Both the position numbers and the translations under genes were made by a program. DNA of 22,563 nt from JAMIFN01 sp035906235 (GTDB lineage Bacteria; Pseudomonadota; Gammaproteobacteria; Burkholderiales; Burkholderiaceae_C), in contig JAMIFN010000077.1 in the NCBI GenBank assembly GCA_035906235.1, positions 1 to 22,563 on the forward strand, in the 5' to 3' direction. Position 1 is the stretch's first letter; each line of letters starts with the position of its first letter. Below are positions 7,277-15,018 of this stretch, in pieces. Below the pieces are notes generated by a model. The model ran no database searches and had not been told where the DNA came from. It worked only from the letters and a program-made list of their open reading frames with translations.

Positions 7277-8031
7277 TGCACGGCGATGATTTGCCCGAAG
7301 CCAGTTGTTCAGAAGAAGCGGGCGTGCGCTATTTGCACCTAGGTGATACGCCCTGGGTGCAAGGCTGTATGCGGGTGCGCAAACCCACGGCGATTGAGCT
7401 GGAATATGTGCAGCGCATGCTGGCCTGGCTGCTGTGGCACGAGGCCAGCGACGCGGCTGCGCTGCAGCAGCTGCACACCGTGCAATTGGGTTTGGGCGCG
7501 GCCAGTTTGAGCAAGTTTTGCGCGCAAGAGCTGGGTTGCGAGAACACCGCCGTCGAACTTAACCCGCAGGTCATCGCCATCTGCCGCAGCTGGTTTGCGC
7601 TGGCGCCCGACACGCCGCGCAGCCGCGTACTGTGCAGCGATGCGCAAGACTGGGCGCAAGCCCCGCACAACGCCAACACCGTCGATGCCCTGATGGTGGA
7701 TTTGTACGACCACGAGGCCGCCGGCCCCGTGCTCGACAGCGCGGCGTTTTACCGCGCCTGCCGCCACACCCTGAAAGACGGCGGCCTGATGACGGTCAAT
7801 CTATTTGGGCGCACGCAAAACTTTGCGCAAAGCCTGGCTACTTTGCAGCAGGTTTTTGGGCGCGAACAGGTCTGGCGCTTTATGCCCACACGCGAAGGCA
7901 ATGCCGTGGTGCTGGCGGGCAAAGGCGCGGCGCTGCCCGCAGCTGAGGTTTTGCAAGCGCGTTGCGTGCAATTGCGCAGCTTCTGGGGCTGGAAGACCAC
8001 GAATTGGCTTAAGGCTTTGAAAACCCCTTAA
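7276..8031 (+). CDS. spermidine synthase-like / class I SAM-dependent methyltransferase-fold protein
   Basis: The 251-residue product has a Rossmann glycine motif (VQLGLGAASLSKF, near residues 71-83), an acidic residue ending strand 2 (AVELNPQVI) and SDAQDWA before the VDALMVDLYDHEA strand 4. This is the layout of polyamine aminopropyltransferase-like proteins. YDHEAAGPVL and FYRACRHTLKDGGLMTVNLFG are typical of the spermidine synthase-like proteins common in Burkholderiales. True polyamine synthesis is uncertain because the N-terminal beta-domain is short. The start overlaps the mutT stop by one base. Confidence 0.78.
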   Translation: MHGDDLPEASCSEEAGVRYLHLGDTPWVQGCMRVRKPTAIELEYVQRMLAWLLWHEASDAAALQQLHTVQLGLGAASLSKFCAQELGCENTAVELNPQVIAICRSWFALAPDTPRSRVLCSDAQDWAQAPHNANTVDALMVDLYDHEAAGPVLDSAAFYRACRHTLKDGGLMTVNLFGRTQNFAQSLATLQQVFGREQVWRFMPTREGNAVVLAGKGAALPAAEVLQARCVQLRSFWGWKTTNWLKALKTP

Positions 8032-8036
8032 TTTCA

Positions 8037-8090
8037 TGATGTTTCTGGCAGTTTAGGCCGTAAATCCTGCCTGAGCAGCTCACTTTTTTG
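8037..8090 (+). repeat. dispersed palindromic repeat, copy B
   Basis: The core CCTGCCTGAGCAGCT is at 8066-8080. It is preceded by a degenerate left arm (GGCAGTTTAGGCCGTAAAT) that can pair imperfectly with the core, and followed by a CACTTTTTT run. It fills nearly all of the gap between the preceding gene and recJ, and the T run ends seven bases before the recJ ATG. The small palindrome TGAGCAGCTCA plus T run could also act as a weak terminator. Confidence 0.75.
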
Positions 8091-8095
8091 ATGCT

Positions 8096-9829
8096 ATGAA
8101 AATCCTCACCCGCCCTGCCGAACCGCGCCTCGCTTGGAATCTGGAGCAAGCGGGCATACACCCCCTACTCGCCCGCCTTTACGCCACGCGCGGGGTGCAA
8201 AGCGCCGCCGAGCTGGACAGTGATTTGCGCGCCCTGCTGCCGCCGCAAAGCATGTTGGGCATGGATGCCGCGGTGCGCCTGCTGGCACAAGCGCGGGGCG
8301 CGCAAAGCCGCATCTGCATCGTGGCCGATTACGACTGCGATGGCGCCACCGCCTGCGCCGTGTTGCTGCGCGGCCTGCGCCTTTTGGGTTTTACGGCGGT
8401 CGATTTTTTGGTGCCCGATCGCGTGGTCGATGGCTATGGCCTGACCCCCGCCATCAGCCAGCGCGTCGCCGCCACTGGCGCGCAATTGCTGCTGACGGTG
8501 GACAACGGCATTGCCAGCGTGGACGGCGTGCAAAGCGCCAAAGATTTGGGCCTGCAAGTGCTGGTAACCGACCACCACTTGCCCGCCGAGCAACTGCCTG
8601 CGGCTGACGCCATCGTCAACCCCAACCAGCCTGGCTGCAGCTTTGCCAGCAAAGCGCTGGCCGGCGTGGGCGTGGCTTTTTATGTGCTGCTGGCGCTGCG
8701 CGCGCATTTGCGCGAGGCGGGCATTTATACGGCGCAAAACCAACCGCGTTTAGATAGCCTGCTGCCCCTGGTGGCGCTGGGCACGGTGGCCGATGTCGTG
8801 CCGCTGGATGCCAATAACCGCCGCCTGGTGGCGCAAGGCTTAAACCGCATGCGCGCGGGCGCACTGCCTGCGGGCATGGCGGCGTTGGCGCAAGTGGCGG
8901 GGCGCGAGCTGCGCACGCTCTCGGCCATGGATTTGGGCTTTGCCCTGGGGCCGCGCCTGAATGCGGCGGGGCGTTTGGCCGATATGCGCATGGGCATAGC
9001 CTGCCTCTGCACCGATGATGCGGCGCAGGCGCAAGTGCTGGCCAGCCAGCTGGATGCCATCAACCGCGAACGCCGCGAGCTGCAAGCCGATATGCAAGAG
9101 CAGGCCATGCTGGCGGTGGAGGCCTATCTTCAGCACGGCAGCGCAAGCACGGATAGCGCCGCGCAAATGCCTGCAGCCATCACCGTGTTTGACGAGACTT
9201 TCCACGAGGGCGTGGTCGGCATCGTCGCCGCCCGCATCAAAGACCGCCTGCACCGCCCCACTTTTGTCTTTGCCGCCAGCGCCGCGCCGGGGCAAGAGGG
9301 GCTGCTTAAAGGCTCGGGGCGCTCGATTGCGGGCTTCCATTTGCGCGATGCCCTGGATTTGGTGGCCAAGCGCCAGCCCGGTGTGCTGCTGCGTTTTGGC
9401 GGCCACGCCATGGCAGCGGGTTGCAGCATCCCGCGCGAACGCCTGGCCGATTTTCAGCAAGCCATGGCTGAAGTGGCAGCCCAGTGGCTAGATGCCGAAA
9501 CTTTGCAGCAAAAATTGCTCACCGATGGTGCTTTGGCGGCTGCCGATTTGCGCGTGGATGTGGCCGACAGCCTAGCCCAGCAGGTGTGGGGGCAGGGCTT
9601 TGCGCCGCCGATTTTTAGCGACCAATGCGAGCTGCTGGAGCAGCGCATCGTCGGCAGCGGCCACAGCAAATTGAAGGTGCAGATGGCGGGGCAAAACCTA
9701 GACGCGATTTGGTTTGGCCGTGTCGATGCCCTGCCGCGCCAACTACGCTTGGCCTTTCGCCTGGATGTGAACGAATGGCGCAATCAGCGCAATTTGCAAT
9801 TGCTGGTTGAGGCGGTGGAGGGGTTTTAA
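8096..9829 (+). CDS. recJ: single-stranded-DNA-specific exonuclease RecJ
   Basis: The 577-residue product matches the usual RecJ length. It degrades single-stranded DNA 5' to 3' in recombination and repair. Visible DHH-family motifs are VADYDCDGA (76-84), VDNG (135-138), TDHH (158-161, the DHH signature) and NPNQPGC. LGTVADVVPL, GPRLNAAGRL and the DHHA1 region LLRFGGHAMAAGCSI follow, then a C-terminal OB-like region. The ATG at 8096 has no Shine-Dalgarno; repeat copy B lies immediately upstream. The stop codon overlaps the convergent comF stop. Confidence 0.96.
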   Translation: MKILTRPAEPRLAWNLEQAGIHPLLARLYATRGVQSAAELDSDLRALLPPQSMLGMDAAVRLLAQARGAQSRICIVADYDCDGATACAVLLRGLRLLGFTAVDFLVPDRVVDGYGLTPAISQRVAATGAQLLLTVDNGIASVDGVQSAKDLGLQVLVTDHHLPAEQLPAADAIVNPNQPGCSFASKALAGVGVAFYVLLALRAHLREAGIYTAQNQPRLDSLLPLVALGTVADVVPLDANNRRLVAQGLNRMRAGALPAGMAALAQVAGRELRTLSAMDLGFALGPRLNAAGRLADMRMGIACLCTDDAAQAQVLASQLDAINRERRELQADMQEQAMLAVEAYLQHGSASTDSAAQMPAAITVFDETFHEGVVGIVAARIKDRLHRPTFVFAASAAPGQEGLLKGSGRSIAGFHLRDALDLVAKRQPGVLLRFGGHAMAAGCSIPRERLADFQQAMAEVAAQWLDAETLQQKLLTDGALAAADLRVDVADSLAQQVWGQGFAPPIFSDQCELLEQRIVGSGHSKLKVQMAGQNLDAIWFGRVDALPRQLRLAFRLDVNEWRNQRNLQLLVEAVEGF

Positions 9830-10656
9830 GCCCTCGGGGTACGCGCCAACACTACAGCCTGCACCTGCGCCGCGCCTGCCTGGTGCAGTGCCTGCGCCGC
9901 ACTGCTCAGGGTGGCGCCTGTGGTCATGACATCGTCTAACAACAAGAGCTTGCGCCCCTGAATTTGCGGCAAGGCTGCAGGCGGCACGATAAATGCCCCC
10001 TGCATCGCGCGCAATCGTGCTTGCCTGCCGCGCAGAGCTTGGTGTAAGGCATCGCGTTCAGGCAGGCGCAGCAAGGCCTGCGGCCACATGGGCGGCAAGG
10101 CACCCAAGCTCGGGGTTAAGTGGCTGGACAAGGCCCGCGCCAACCCTAGGGTGGGTTGAAAACCGCGTTCGCGCAAGCTCTGGGGGCTGGCAGGAATCGG
10201 CACCAGGGCATCCACCCCAGCCAAGATCTCGTTCCACGGCAGTTGCGCGACCATGAGTTGCGCGGCCGCCTGTGCCAGCGCCGGCTGCTGCCCCAATTTC
10301 CAGCGTTGCACCAAGGTGCGCCATGGCCCGCTGTAGTCCACGGCCGCCCAGCAGGCGGCGGGGGCGGGCAGGTTTTTTGCATCTGTGCGTAGGCAATCAG
10401 CGCACAGCCGTATGGGGGCGGGTAGAAGGGGCATTGCTGTGTCCGCCAATGCCGGTAGAGGCAGAGCGCAATGGCGGCAGCGCCGCTGCCGTTCAGCGTG
10501 TTGGTGCAGACAGGCTGCGCAGATGGGGGTGAATACGGGCCAGCGCCAACAAATCAGGCATTGCGTCGGCAAATGCTGGCGCCATGTCGCCCCCAGTTGC
10601 CCACAGACGCGCCAAAACGCGTGGGGTCTGGATGGCTCGCTAGACCTGTTTACCAT
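9826..10656 (-). CDS. comF: ComF family phosphoribosyltransferase-like competence protein
   Basis: From the ATG at 10656 the product is 276 residues. The N-terminal zinc-finger-like part has CLIC (33-36), CAAC (46-49), CRHC (60-63) and CADC (85-88). The C-terminal part is a type I phosphoribosyltransferase domain with VPIPASPQSLRERGFQ and the PRPP-binding motif LLLLDDVMTTGAT (Asp241, Asp242). ComF proteins take part in DNA uptake or processing of incoming DNA in transformable bacteria. The frame is open up to 10800, but that part overlaps a better-supported small ORF, so 10656 is preferred. The stop shares the palindrome TTAA with recJ. Confidence 0.9.
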   Translation of the reverse strand: MVNRSSEPSRPHAFWRVCGQLGATWRQHLPTQCLICWRWPVFTPICAACLHQHAERQRRCRHCALPLPALADTAMPLLPAPIRLCADCLRTDAKNLPAPAACWAAVDYSGPWRTLVQRWKLGQQPALAQAAAQLMVAQLPWNEILAGVDALVPIPASPQSLRERGFQPTLGLARALSSHLTPSLGALPPMWPQALLRLPERDALHQALRGRQARLRAMQGAFIVPPAALPQIQGRKLLLLDDVMTTGATLSSAAQALHQAGAAQVQAVVLARTPRA

Positions 10657-10684
10657 GCGCCGCGCCCTACAATGGCCGCTCTTT

Positions 10685-10825
10685 TTACGGTTGGTCTGGG
10701 TGTCGATCGGGTGCGTCGGCAGTGTCCTGTAACTCCCCGTTTTCGCGCCCTGAAAACATCGTCCACCAAATGATGAAGACAAACAGCAGCAATACGGCAA
10801 AGGCTTCGAGCATGAATATCAACAT
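10685..10825 (-). CDS. small single-pass membrane protein upstream of comF
   Basis: A 46-residue ORF beginning MLIFMLEAFAV, with one strong transmembrane helix (about residues 4-22, through FVFIIWWTMF) and a charged tail (SGRENGELQDTADAPDRHP). AGGAGG lies six bases before its ATG, one of the best Shine-Dalgarno sequences in the window. It ends 28 bases before the comF ATG, so the two may form an operon. Its first codons are exactly antisense to the first codons of mltA. I recall similar short membrane ORFs in Burkholderiales but can assign no function. Confidence 0.62.
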   Translation of the reverse strand: MLIFMLEAFAVLLLFVFIIWWTMFSGRENGELQDTADAPDRHPDQP

Positions 10826-11969
10826 GAAATTCCTCCTGGCAAACCCAGCGCGCGCCTTGCTCGCCAGTAGCCTGATGATAGCGGCGCTCTTGACTGGTTG
10901 TTCTTCTGCGCCGCCAGCGCCCGCCCCCACGCCCACCCCGCCCAGTGCGGGCGCCATGAGCTACCCCGCGCTCAATGGCTCAAGCCGCTGGATAGCCACC
11001 GATTGGGCAGATTTGCCGGGTTGGAGCCAAGACGAACTGGGCCAAGCCTGGAGCGCCTGGGTGCAAAGCTGCGCCCGTCCCTTGAGCGTGGTGGCGGCGT
11101 TTTGCCCGCAAATTCGCGCCATGACTTTGGCCGATAGCGCCCAGCAACGCGCTTGGCTGCAAACGCATATGCAGCCCTACCGCATAGAAAACACCGCTGG
11201 CGATACGCGCGGCATGCTGACCAGTTATTACGAACCCTTGTTTACTGGCCAGCGCCGCCAAGCGGGGGCGTATCAATGGCCGCTGTATGCGCCGCCTGCG
11301 GGCTTTAACGCCAAAGCGGGCTGGTATAGCCGCCAAGAGGCCGACACCTACCAATCGGCGCAAATGGCCTTGGCGGGCAAGGCCCTGGCTTGGTTTAACA
11401 ACCCCGTGGATCCCATGATTTTGCAGGTGCAAGGCTCGGGGCAGGTGCAAATTTCCGAGGCCGATGGCCGCGTCACCCACGCCCGGCTGGCTTTTGCCGG
11501 CACTAATCAAAAGCCCTACCAATCGGTGAGCAAATGGCTGGCCGCCAACACCAGTTTGCGCAATTATTCGTGGCCCGCGATTGCGCAATGGGCGCAAAGC
11601 GCGCCGCCGCAGGCGGTGCAGCAGATGCTCTGGAGCAACCCGCGCATCGTCTTTTTCCGCGAGGAAGATGTGCCCGCCAGTGGCGACGGCCCGCGCGGTG
11701 CCCAGGGCGTACCGCTGACGCCAGGGCGATCGATTGCGGTGGACCCCGGCAGCATTCCCTATGGCGCCCCCGTTTGGCTGGTGTCGCAGGGCGCAGATAA
11801 TCTGCAGCGCTTGGTGATTGCTCAAGACACGGGCAGCGCCATCCGTGGTGCGGTGCGGGCTGACTTTTACGCAGGCACGGGTTATGAGGCGGGCGTGTAC
11901 GCTAACCGCATCAAGCAAGCCCTGTGGCTGTGGGTGCTGTGGCCGAAAAACAGCCCCGTACCCCATTAA
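10824..11969 (+). CDS. mltA: membrane-bound lytic murein transglycosylase A
   Basis: A 381-residue lipoprotein: MKFLLANPARALLASSLMIA is followed by the lipobox LLTGC and a Pro-rich linker. The MltA domain contains ITSYYEPL-like TSYYEPLFTGQRRQ, YQWPLYAPP and ILQVQGSGQV. The C-terminal 3D domain contains SIAVDPGSIPYGAPVWL and AQDTGSAIRGAVRADFYAGTG with the catalytic-type aspartates. It cleaves peptidoglycan glycan strands to 1,6-anhydro-muropeptides at the outer membrane. An in-frame ATG at 10812 (MNINMKF) is an alternative start; neither has a clear Shine-Dalgarno. A still longer frame to 10722 runs antisense to the small membrane ORF and is unlikely. Confidence 0.93.
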   Translation: MKFLLANPARALLASSLMIAALLTGCSSAPPAPAPTPTPPSAGAMSYPALNGSSRWIATDWADLPGWSQDELGQAWSAWVQSCARPLSVVAAFCPQIRAMTLADSAQQRAWLQTHMQPYRIENTAGDTRGMLTSYYEPLFTGQRRQAGAYQWPLYAPPAGFNAKAGWYSRQEADTYQSAQMALAGKALAWFNNPVDPMILQVQGSGQVQISEADGRVTHARLAFAGTNQKPYQSVSKWLAANTSLRNYSWPAIAQWAQSAPPQAVQQMLWSNPRIVFFREEDVPASGDGPRGAQGVPLTPGRSIAVDPGSIPYGAPVWLVSQGADNLQRLVIAQDTGSAIRGAVRADFYAGTGYEAGVYANRIKQALWLWVLWPKNSPVPH

Positions 11970-12002
11970 GTCCAGATAGATTTCTAACCGCAGGTTTTAC
12001 GC

Positions 12003-12287
12003 ATGGAACACGCCCTGGTTTTGCTCAACCACCTTTGGCATTTTTTTCTGCTGCCCATCGCTTGGGCGCTGCTGTTTTGCCTAGGCACGCAGCTCGTATT
12101 TCGCCAGCGGGCGCGGCAAGCTGCGCCTTGGTTGCGGCGTAGTTTGCTGGCGGGGGCGGCAGGTTGCGCCCTGACATTGGTGCTGCTACCGCTCAATGGT
12201 GGCAATAGCAGCGTGGCCTATTACGGCGCGCTGCTGCTGGTGCTGTCCGCCAGCGAGGCTTGGCAGTTGAAAATTTGGCGGGCTTGA
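12003..12287 (+). CDS. hypothetical small membrane protein
   Basis: A 94-residue product with three hydrophobic segments (about 12-32 LWHFFLLPIAWALLFCLG, 47-63 LAGAAGCALTLVLLPL and 72-84 YYGALLLVLSAS). A basic stretch between the first two (RQRARQAAPWLRR) suggests a cytoplasmic loop. It begins 33 bases after the mltA stop with no terminator between, so it may be cotranscribed with mltA. CAGG lies about nine bases before the ATG. No family is recognised. Confidence 0.68.
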   Translation: MEHALVLLNHLWHFFLLPIAWALLFCLGTQLVFRQRARQAAPWLRRSLLAGAAGCALTLVLLPLNGGNSSVAYYGALLLVLSASEAWQLKIWRA

Positions 12288-12332
12288 GCGCTTTTATTTT
12301 CCCTTTCCCTTTGGGGAAGGAGCCACTAAGCA

Positions 12333-12420
12333 AACCCTCACCCTAGCCTCTCCCTCGGGGAGAGGGAATAAAACACGGGCTTACCCCTCTCCCCGAGGGA
12401 GAGAGGCAGGGGTGAGGGTT
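12333..12420. repeat. long near-perfect inverted repeat
   Basis: The left arm 12333-12366 (AACCCTCACCC then CCTCTCCCTCGGGGAGAGGG) pairs with the right arm 12384-12420 almost throughout. The loop is about 17 bases. The CCCTCACCC/CTCTCCC wording resembles palindromic repeats that occur dispersed in many proteobacterial genomes. It sits between the small membrane gene (plus) and ampG (minus), where it could terminate transcription from both sides, although no U-run follows directly. A smaller CCCTTT/GGGGAAGG hairpin lies just before it (12301-12320). Confidence 0.75.
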
Positions 12421-12429
12421 GTTTTCACA

Positions 12430-12480
12430 AGCCAAATCCGCATTTCAAGCCGTAAAACCTGCCTGAGCAGCTCACTTATT
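12430..12480 (+). repeat. dispersed palindromic repeat, copy C
   Basis: The core CCTGCCTGAGCAGCT is at 12458-12472, preceded by AAGCCGTAAAA as in the other copies. The left arm has diverged, though GCCAAATCCGCATTT matches copy E. The core and its following CA overlap the ampG stop: the minus-strand TGA at 12472-12474 comes from the conserved GCTCA of the repeat. Confidence 0.75.
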
Positions 12481-14307
12481 TATAGTACTTTGACTCGCCA
12501 AACGCGCCTCTATGGCCTTTTGGCTGCGCACCGCCAACGCAATCAGCAGCAGCACGGGCAAACCCAGCAAGGCCGTGGCGCTGAAAAAATTGCTCCAGCC
12601 ATAGGCATCGACAAACTCGCCCGAGAAACCGCCTAGGGTCTTGGGCAGCAGCACCATCATCGAGCTGAGCAGGGCGTATTGCGTGGCCGAGTACTGCGTG
12701 CTGGTCAAGCCCGACAAATAGGCGATGAAGGCGGCCGAGGCCAAGCCGCTAGAAAAATTATCAGCCGAGACCACCAGCATCAACCCCCAAACATTGCGGC
12801 AGGCCAGCTCGGGCCCCGCGCCAGCGCCCCAAGCCCAGAGCCAGGCGAAAAGCAAATTGGTCAACGCGCTGAGCACCGCGCCCAAAAACAAAATCCGCAG
12901 CACGCCGAAACGCGCCGTCAGCACGCCGCCCATAAATGCGCCCGCCACCGTCATGATGACGCCGTAGATTTTGGTCACGCTGGCGACCTGATCTTTGCTG
13001 AAATGCATATCCACATAAAACGGCCCAGCCATCACGCCCATGACGATATCGCTGATGCGATAGACCGCAATCAACGCCAAAATCGCCAATGCATGCCAAC
13101 CGTAGCGGCGCAAAAAATCGGCAAAAGGTGCCACAAAAGACGCCTGCGCCCAAGCCAGGGCGCGTTGGCTGCTGCTGCCCACTATGGGGCGATAACGCGG
13201 CCCCGCCCCGCGCAGCGCCAGCGCCGCCGCCGTCAAGGCCAAACCCGCCACGATGCCGCTGGGCCAGCCCACGGCTTGCGCCAGCGCCTGCCACCAAGCG
13301 GCCTTGGCCGCACCCGCCAGCATCAGCAGCACAGCCAGCACAAAGCCCACAAAGGCCACCACGCCCAACACCGGCACGCCCTGGCTGCTGGTGCGGGTCA
13401 GCAAGGCTTGGTATTCGGCCTGGGTTTGCGCTGCATCGCGCGGCGCAGGTTCGGGGCTAAAGAGCACCGTCAGCACGCCCACGCCCATAGACGCGGCCAT
13501 GACCAAATAGGCAAACCGCCACACGCTGGCATCGTAATGCGGTGGTGCAATGTTTGCGCTTACTGCGGCCGTAGATACTGCCGTTGCTGTACTGATGGCG
13601 GCGGTGCTGTGGGTGGCTGCGGTGGCAGCCGCGCTAGCTGGGCTTTGCCACAGCTGCCAAAAGCCCTCTTGCATGGTGCAGGCCAGTTGCGCGGCAACGG
13701 GCTGGGTGTCGGCGCGGGCGGCCAGCCACAGCGCCCCCGCACCCGCCCAAATCATGGCCAGGCGATAGCCTGCTTGGTAGGTGGCAGCCAAAGCGCCCTG
13801 CTCGGCCGTGGGCGCCGATTCAATGCGGAAAGCGTCCAAAGCAATGTCTTGCGTGGCCGAGGCAAAGGCCAGCGCCAGCGCCAAATACACGGTCAGCTCT
13901 AGGCGCTGCTGCGGGTCGTTCAGCGCCATGCCCACCAAAGCAGCGATGGCCAAGCCCTGCGCCAGCAGCAGCCAACTGCGCCGCTGCCCCAAGCGCCCCA
14001 GCAGGGGCAGGCGCACCTTGTCCACCAAGGGTGCCCATACCCATTTAAAGGCGAATAACAAACCCACCCAAGACATATGGCCAATGGTGGATTTGTCGAT
14101 GCCCGCCTCGCGCAGCCAAAAGCTCAGGGTGCCAAACAGCAGCAAAAACGGCAGGCCAGCCGAAAAGCCCAAAAACCCCATGCGCAGCGCGGCGGGGTGG
14201 GCATAGCTTTGCCAAGCAGTGCGCCAGCTGCGGCGGCTGGCCATAGGTCTTGAATCTGGCGTTGAACGGGAGCCTGATGAGGAGGCGCGGGGTTTGGTGG
14301 CGGTCAT
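12472..14307 (-). CDS. ampG: AmpG-type muropeptide permease (MFS)
   Basis: A 611-residue, multi-pass inner membrane transporter. LRMGFLGFSAGLPFLLLFGTLSFWL, then GLLFAFKWVWAPLVD and ATQDIALDAFRIE, are signature regions of AmpG. It imports GlcNAc-anhydroMurNAc peptides for cell-wall recycling and beta-lactamase induction. It is longer than the E. coli protein (491 residues). The extra length includes an Ala/Ser/Thr-rich low-complexity loop at about 222-252 (ATAATHSTAAISTATAVST) and a longer central loop before YGWHALAILALIAVYRISD. The start at 14307 has a polar N-terminal extension; M22 (MASRRSWRT) is a plausible alternative. Its substrate is made by MltA, whose gene lies close by. Confidence 0.9.
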   Translation of the reverse strand: MTATKPRASSSGSRSTPDSRPMASRRSWRTAWQSYAHPAALRMGFLGFSAGLPFLLLFGTLSFWLREAGIDKSTIGHMSWVGLLFAFKWVWAPLVDKVRLPLLGRLGQRRSWLLLAQGLAIAALVGMALNDPQQRLELTVYLALALAFASATQDIALDAFRIESAPTAEQGALAATYQAGYRLAMIWAGAGALWLAARADTQPVAAQLACTMQEGFWQLWQSPASAAATAATHSTAAISTATAVSTAAVSANIAPPHYDASVWRFAYLVMAASMGVGVLTVLFSPEPAPRDAAQTQAEYQALLTRTSSQGVPVLGVVAFVGFVLAVLLMLAGAAKAAWWQALAQAVGWPSGIVAGLALTAAALALRGAGPRYRPIVGSSSQRALAWAQASFVAPFADFLRRYGWHALAILALIAVYRISDIVMGVMAGPFYVDMHFSKDQVASVTKIYGVIMTVAGAFMGGVLTARFGVLRILFLGAVLSALTNLLFAWLWAWGAGAGPELACRNVWGLMLVVSADNFSSGLASAAFIAYLSGLTSTQYSATQYALLSSMMVLLPKTLGGFSGEFVDAYGWSNFFSATALLGLPVLLLIALAVRSQKAIEARLASQSTINK

Positions 14308-14340
14308 AGATCGGGCAGTGTAATCCAGCCTTTTACAGCA

Positions 14341-14400
14341 GTAAAAAAGCCTGTTTTTGGGGAAATGCGCCAGAAAACCTGCCTGAGCCGCTATAAAAAA
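14341..14400 (+). repeat. dispersed palindromic repeat, copy D
   Basis: The core at 14378-14392 reads CCTGCCTGAGCCGCT, with one change from the consensus. The left side (GCCTGTTTTTGGGG) matches the left arm of copy A with substitutions. It lies between the start of ampG and the stop of the OmpA-type gene. Confidence 0.72.
14342..14387 (-). terminator. possible terminator of the pglL-fecR-ompA operon, made by repeat copy D
   Basis: Read on the minus strand, GGTTTTCTGG and CCCCAAAAAC can form an imperfect stem (GG/CC and TTTT/AAAA blocks separated by two mismatches), followed by a six-T run. It lies about 30 bases after the OmpA-type stop codon. It is weaker than the copy A hairpin. Confidence 0.45.
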
Positions 14401-14418
14401 AGGAGTTGTTGGCGAAGT

Positions 14419-15018
14419 CTAACGCACCACGATTTCAACGCGACGATTGGCGGGCTCGTCCACCTCGTCAGCGGTGGGTACCAGGGGCTCGCGTTCGCCC
14501 CGACCAACAGCACGCACGCGGTAGTCGGCAAAACCAGCAGCCACAAAAATCTGGCGCAGAGCCAAAGCGCGTTCGCGAGAGAGCTGGTCATTGCGTGCTG
14601 CATCACCCACGCGGTCGGTGTGGCCGGCAATGATGATTTCGCCGCCGTCTAGGGCTTTGGCTTGTCCCAAAATGGCGGGTAATTGGGCTTGAGATTCGGG
14701 CAATAAATCACTGGTGCCGGTGACGAAGTGCAAGGTGTAGCGGTGGCTGGCTGCGGGCTGCAGCGCTAAAACTTGGCCATAGGTTTTGGCTACGGCTGTG
14801 GCATCGGTTTTGCCCTGCTGAATCCCCATGGAAGAGACCTTGCCTTGTGCATAAGGTTGGTCAATCACCGCCTGCGCTTTGTCGTTTTGAACGGTGACGG
14901 CACTGGCGCTGCCATCGGGCTGGGGCAGCAGGGTAATGCGCAATGCCGGAGCGCAGGCAGCTAGCGTAAAAGTCGCTGCAACTAGCAGGGTGAGGCGGCA
15001 GGCTTTATTCATCAACAT
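14419..15018 (-). CDS. OmpA-family peptidoglycan-associated lipoprotein
   Basis: A 199-residue lipoprotein: MLMNKACRLTLLVAATF precedes the lipobox LAAC. A central variable part is followed by a C-terminal OmpA domain (about 95-199) with FVTGTSDLLPESQAQL, IIIAGHTDRVGDAARNDQLSRERA and EPANRRVEIVVR, the peptidoglycan-binding signature. It would anchor the outer membrane to the cell wall. The ATG at 15018 overlaps the end of the FecR-domain gene by 14 bases and has GGAG seven bases upstream; an in-frame ATG at 15012 is the alternative. The overlap suggests coupled translation with the FecR-domain protein. Confidence 0.88.
   Translation of the reverse strand: MLMNKACRLTLLVAATFTLAACAPALRITLLPQPDGSASAVTVQNDKAQAVIDQPYAQGKVSSMGIQQGKTDATAVAKTYGQVLALQPAASHRYTLHFVTGTSDLLPESQAQLPAILGQAKALDGGEIIIAGHTDRVGDAARNDQLSRERALALRQIFVAAGFADYRVRAVGRGEREPLVPTADEVDEPANRRVEIVVR

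Noticed and set aside
10980..11966. 328-residue minus-strand ORF
   Set aside because: It is antisense to mltA and shows no recognisable domain.
12679..13902. 407-residue plus-strand ORF, rich in His/Arg/Gln
   Set aside because: It is antisense to ampG, has no family features and its composition is that of a complementary-strand frame in GC-rich DNA.
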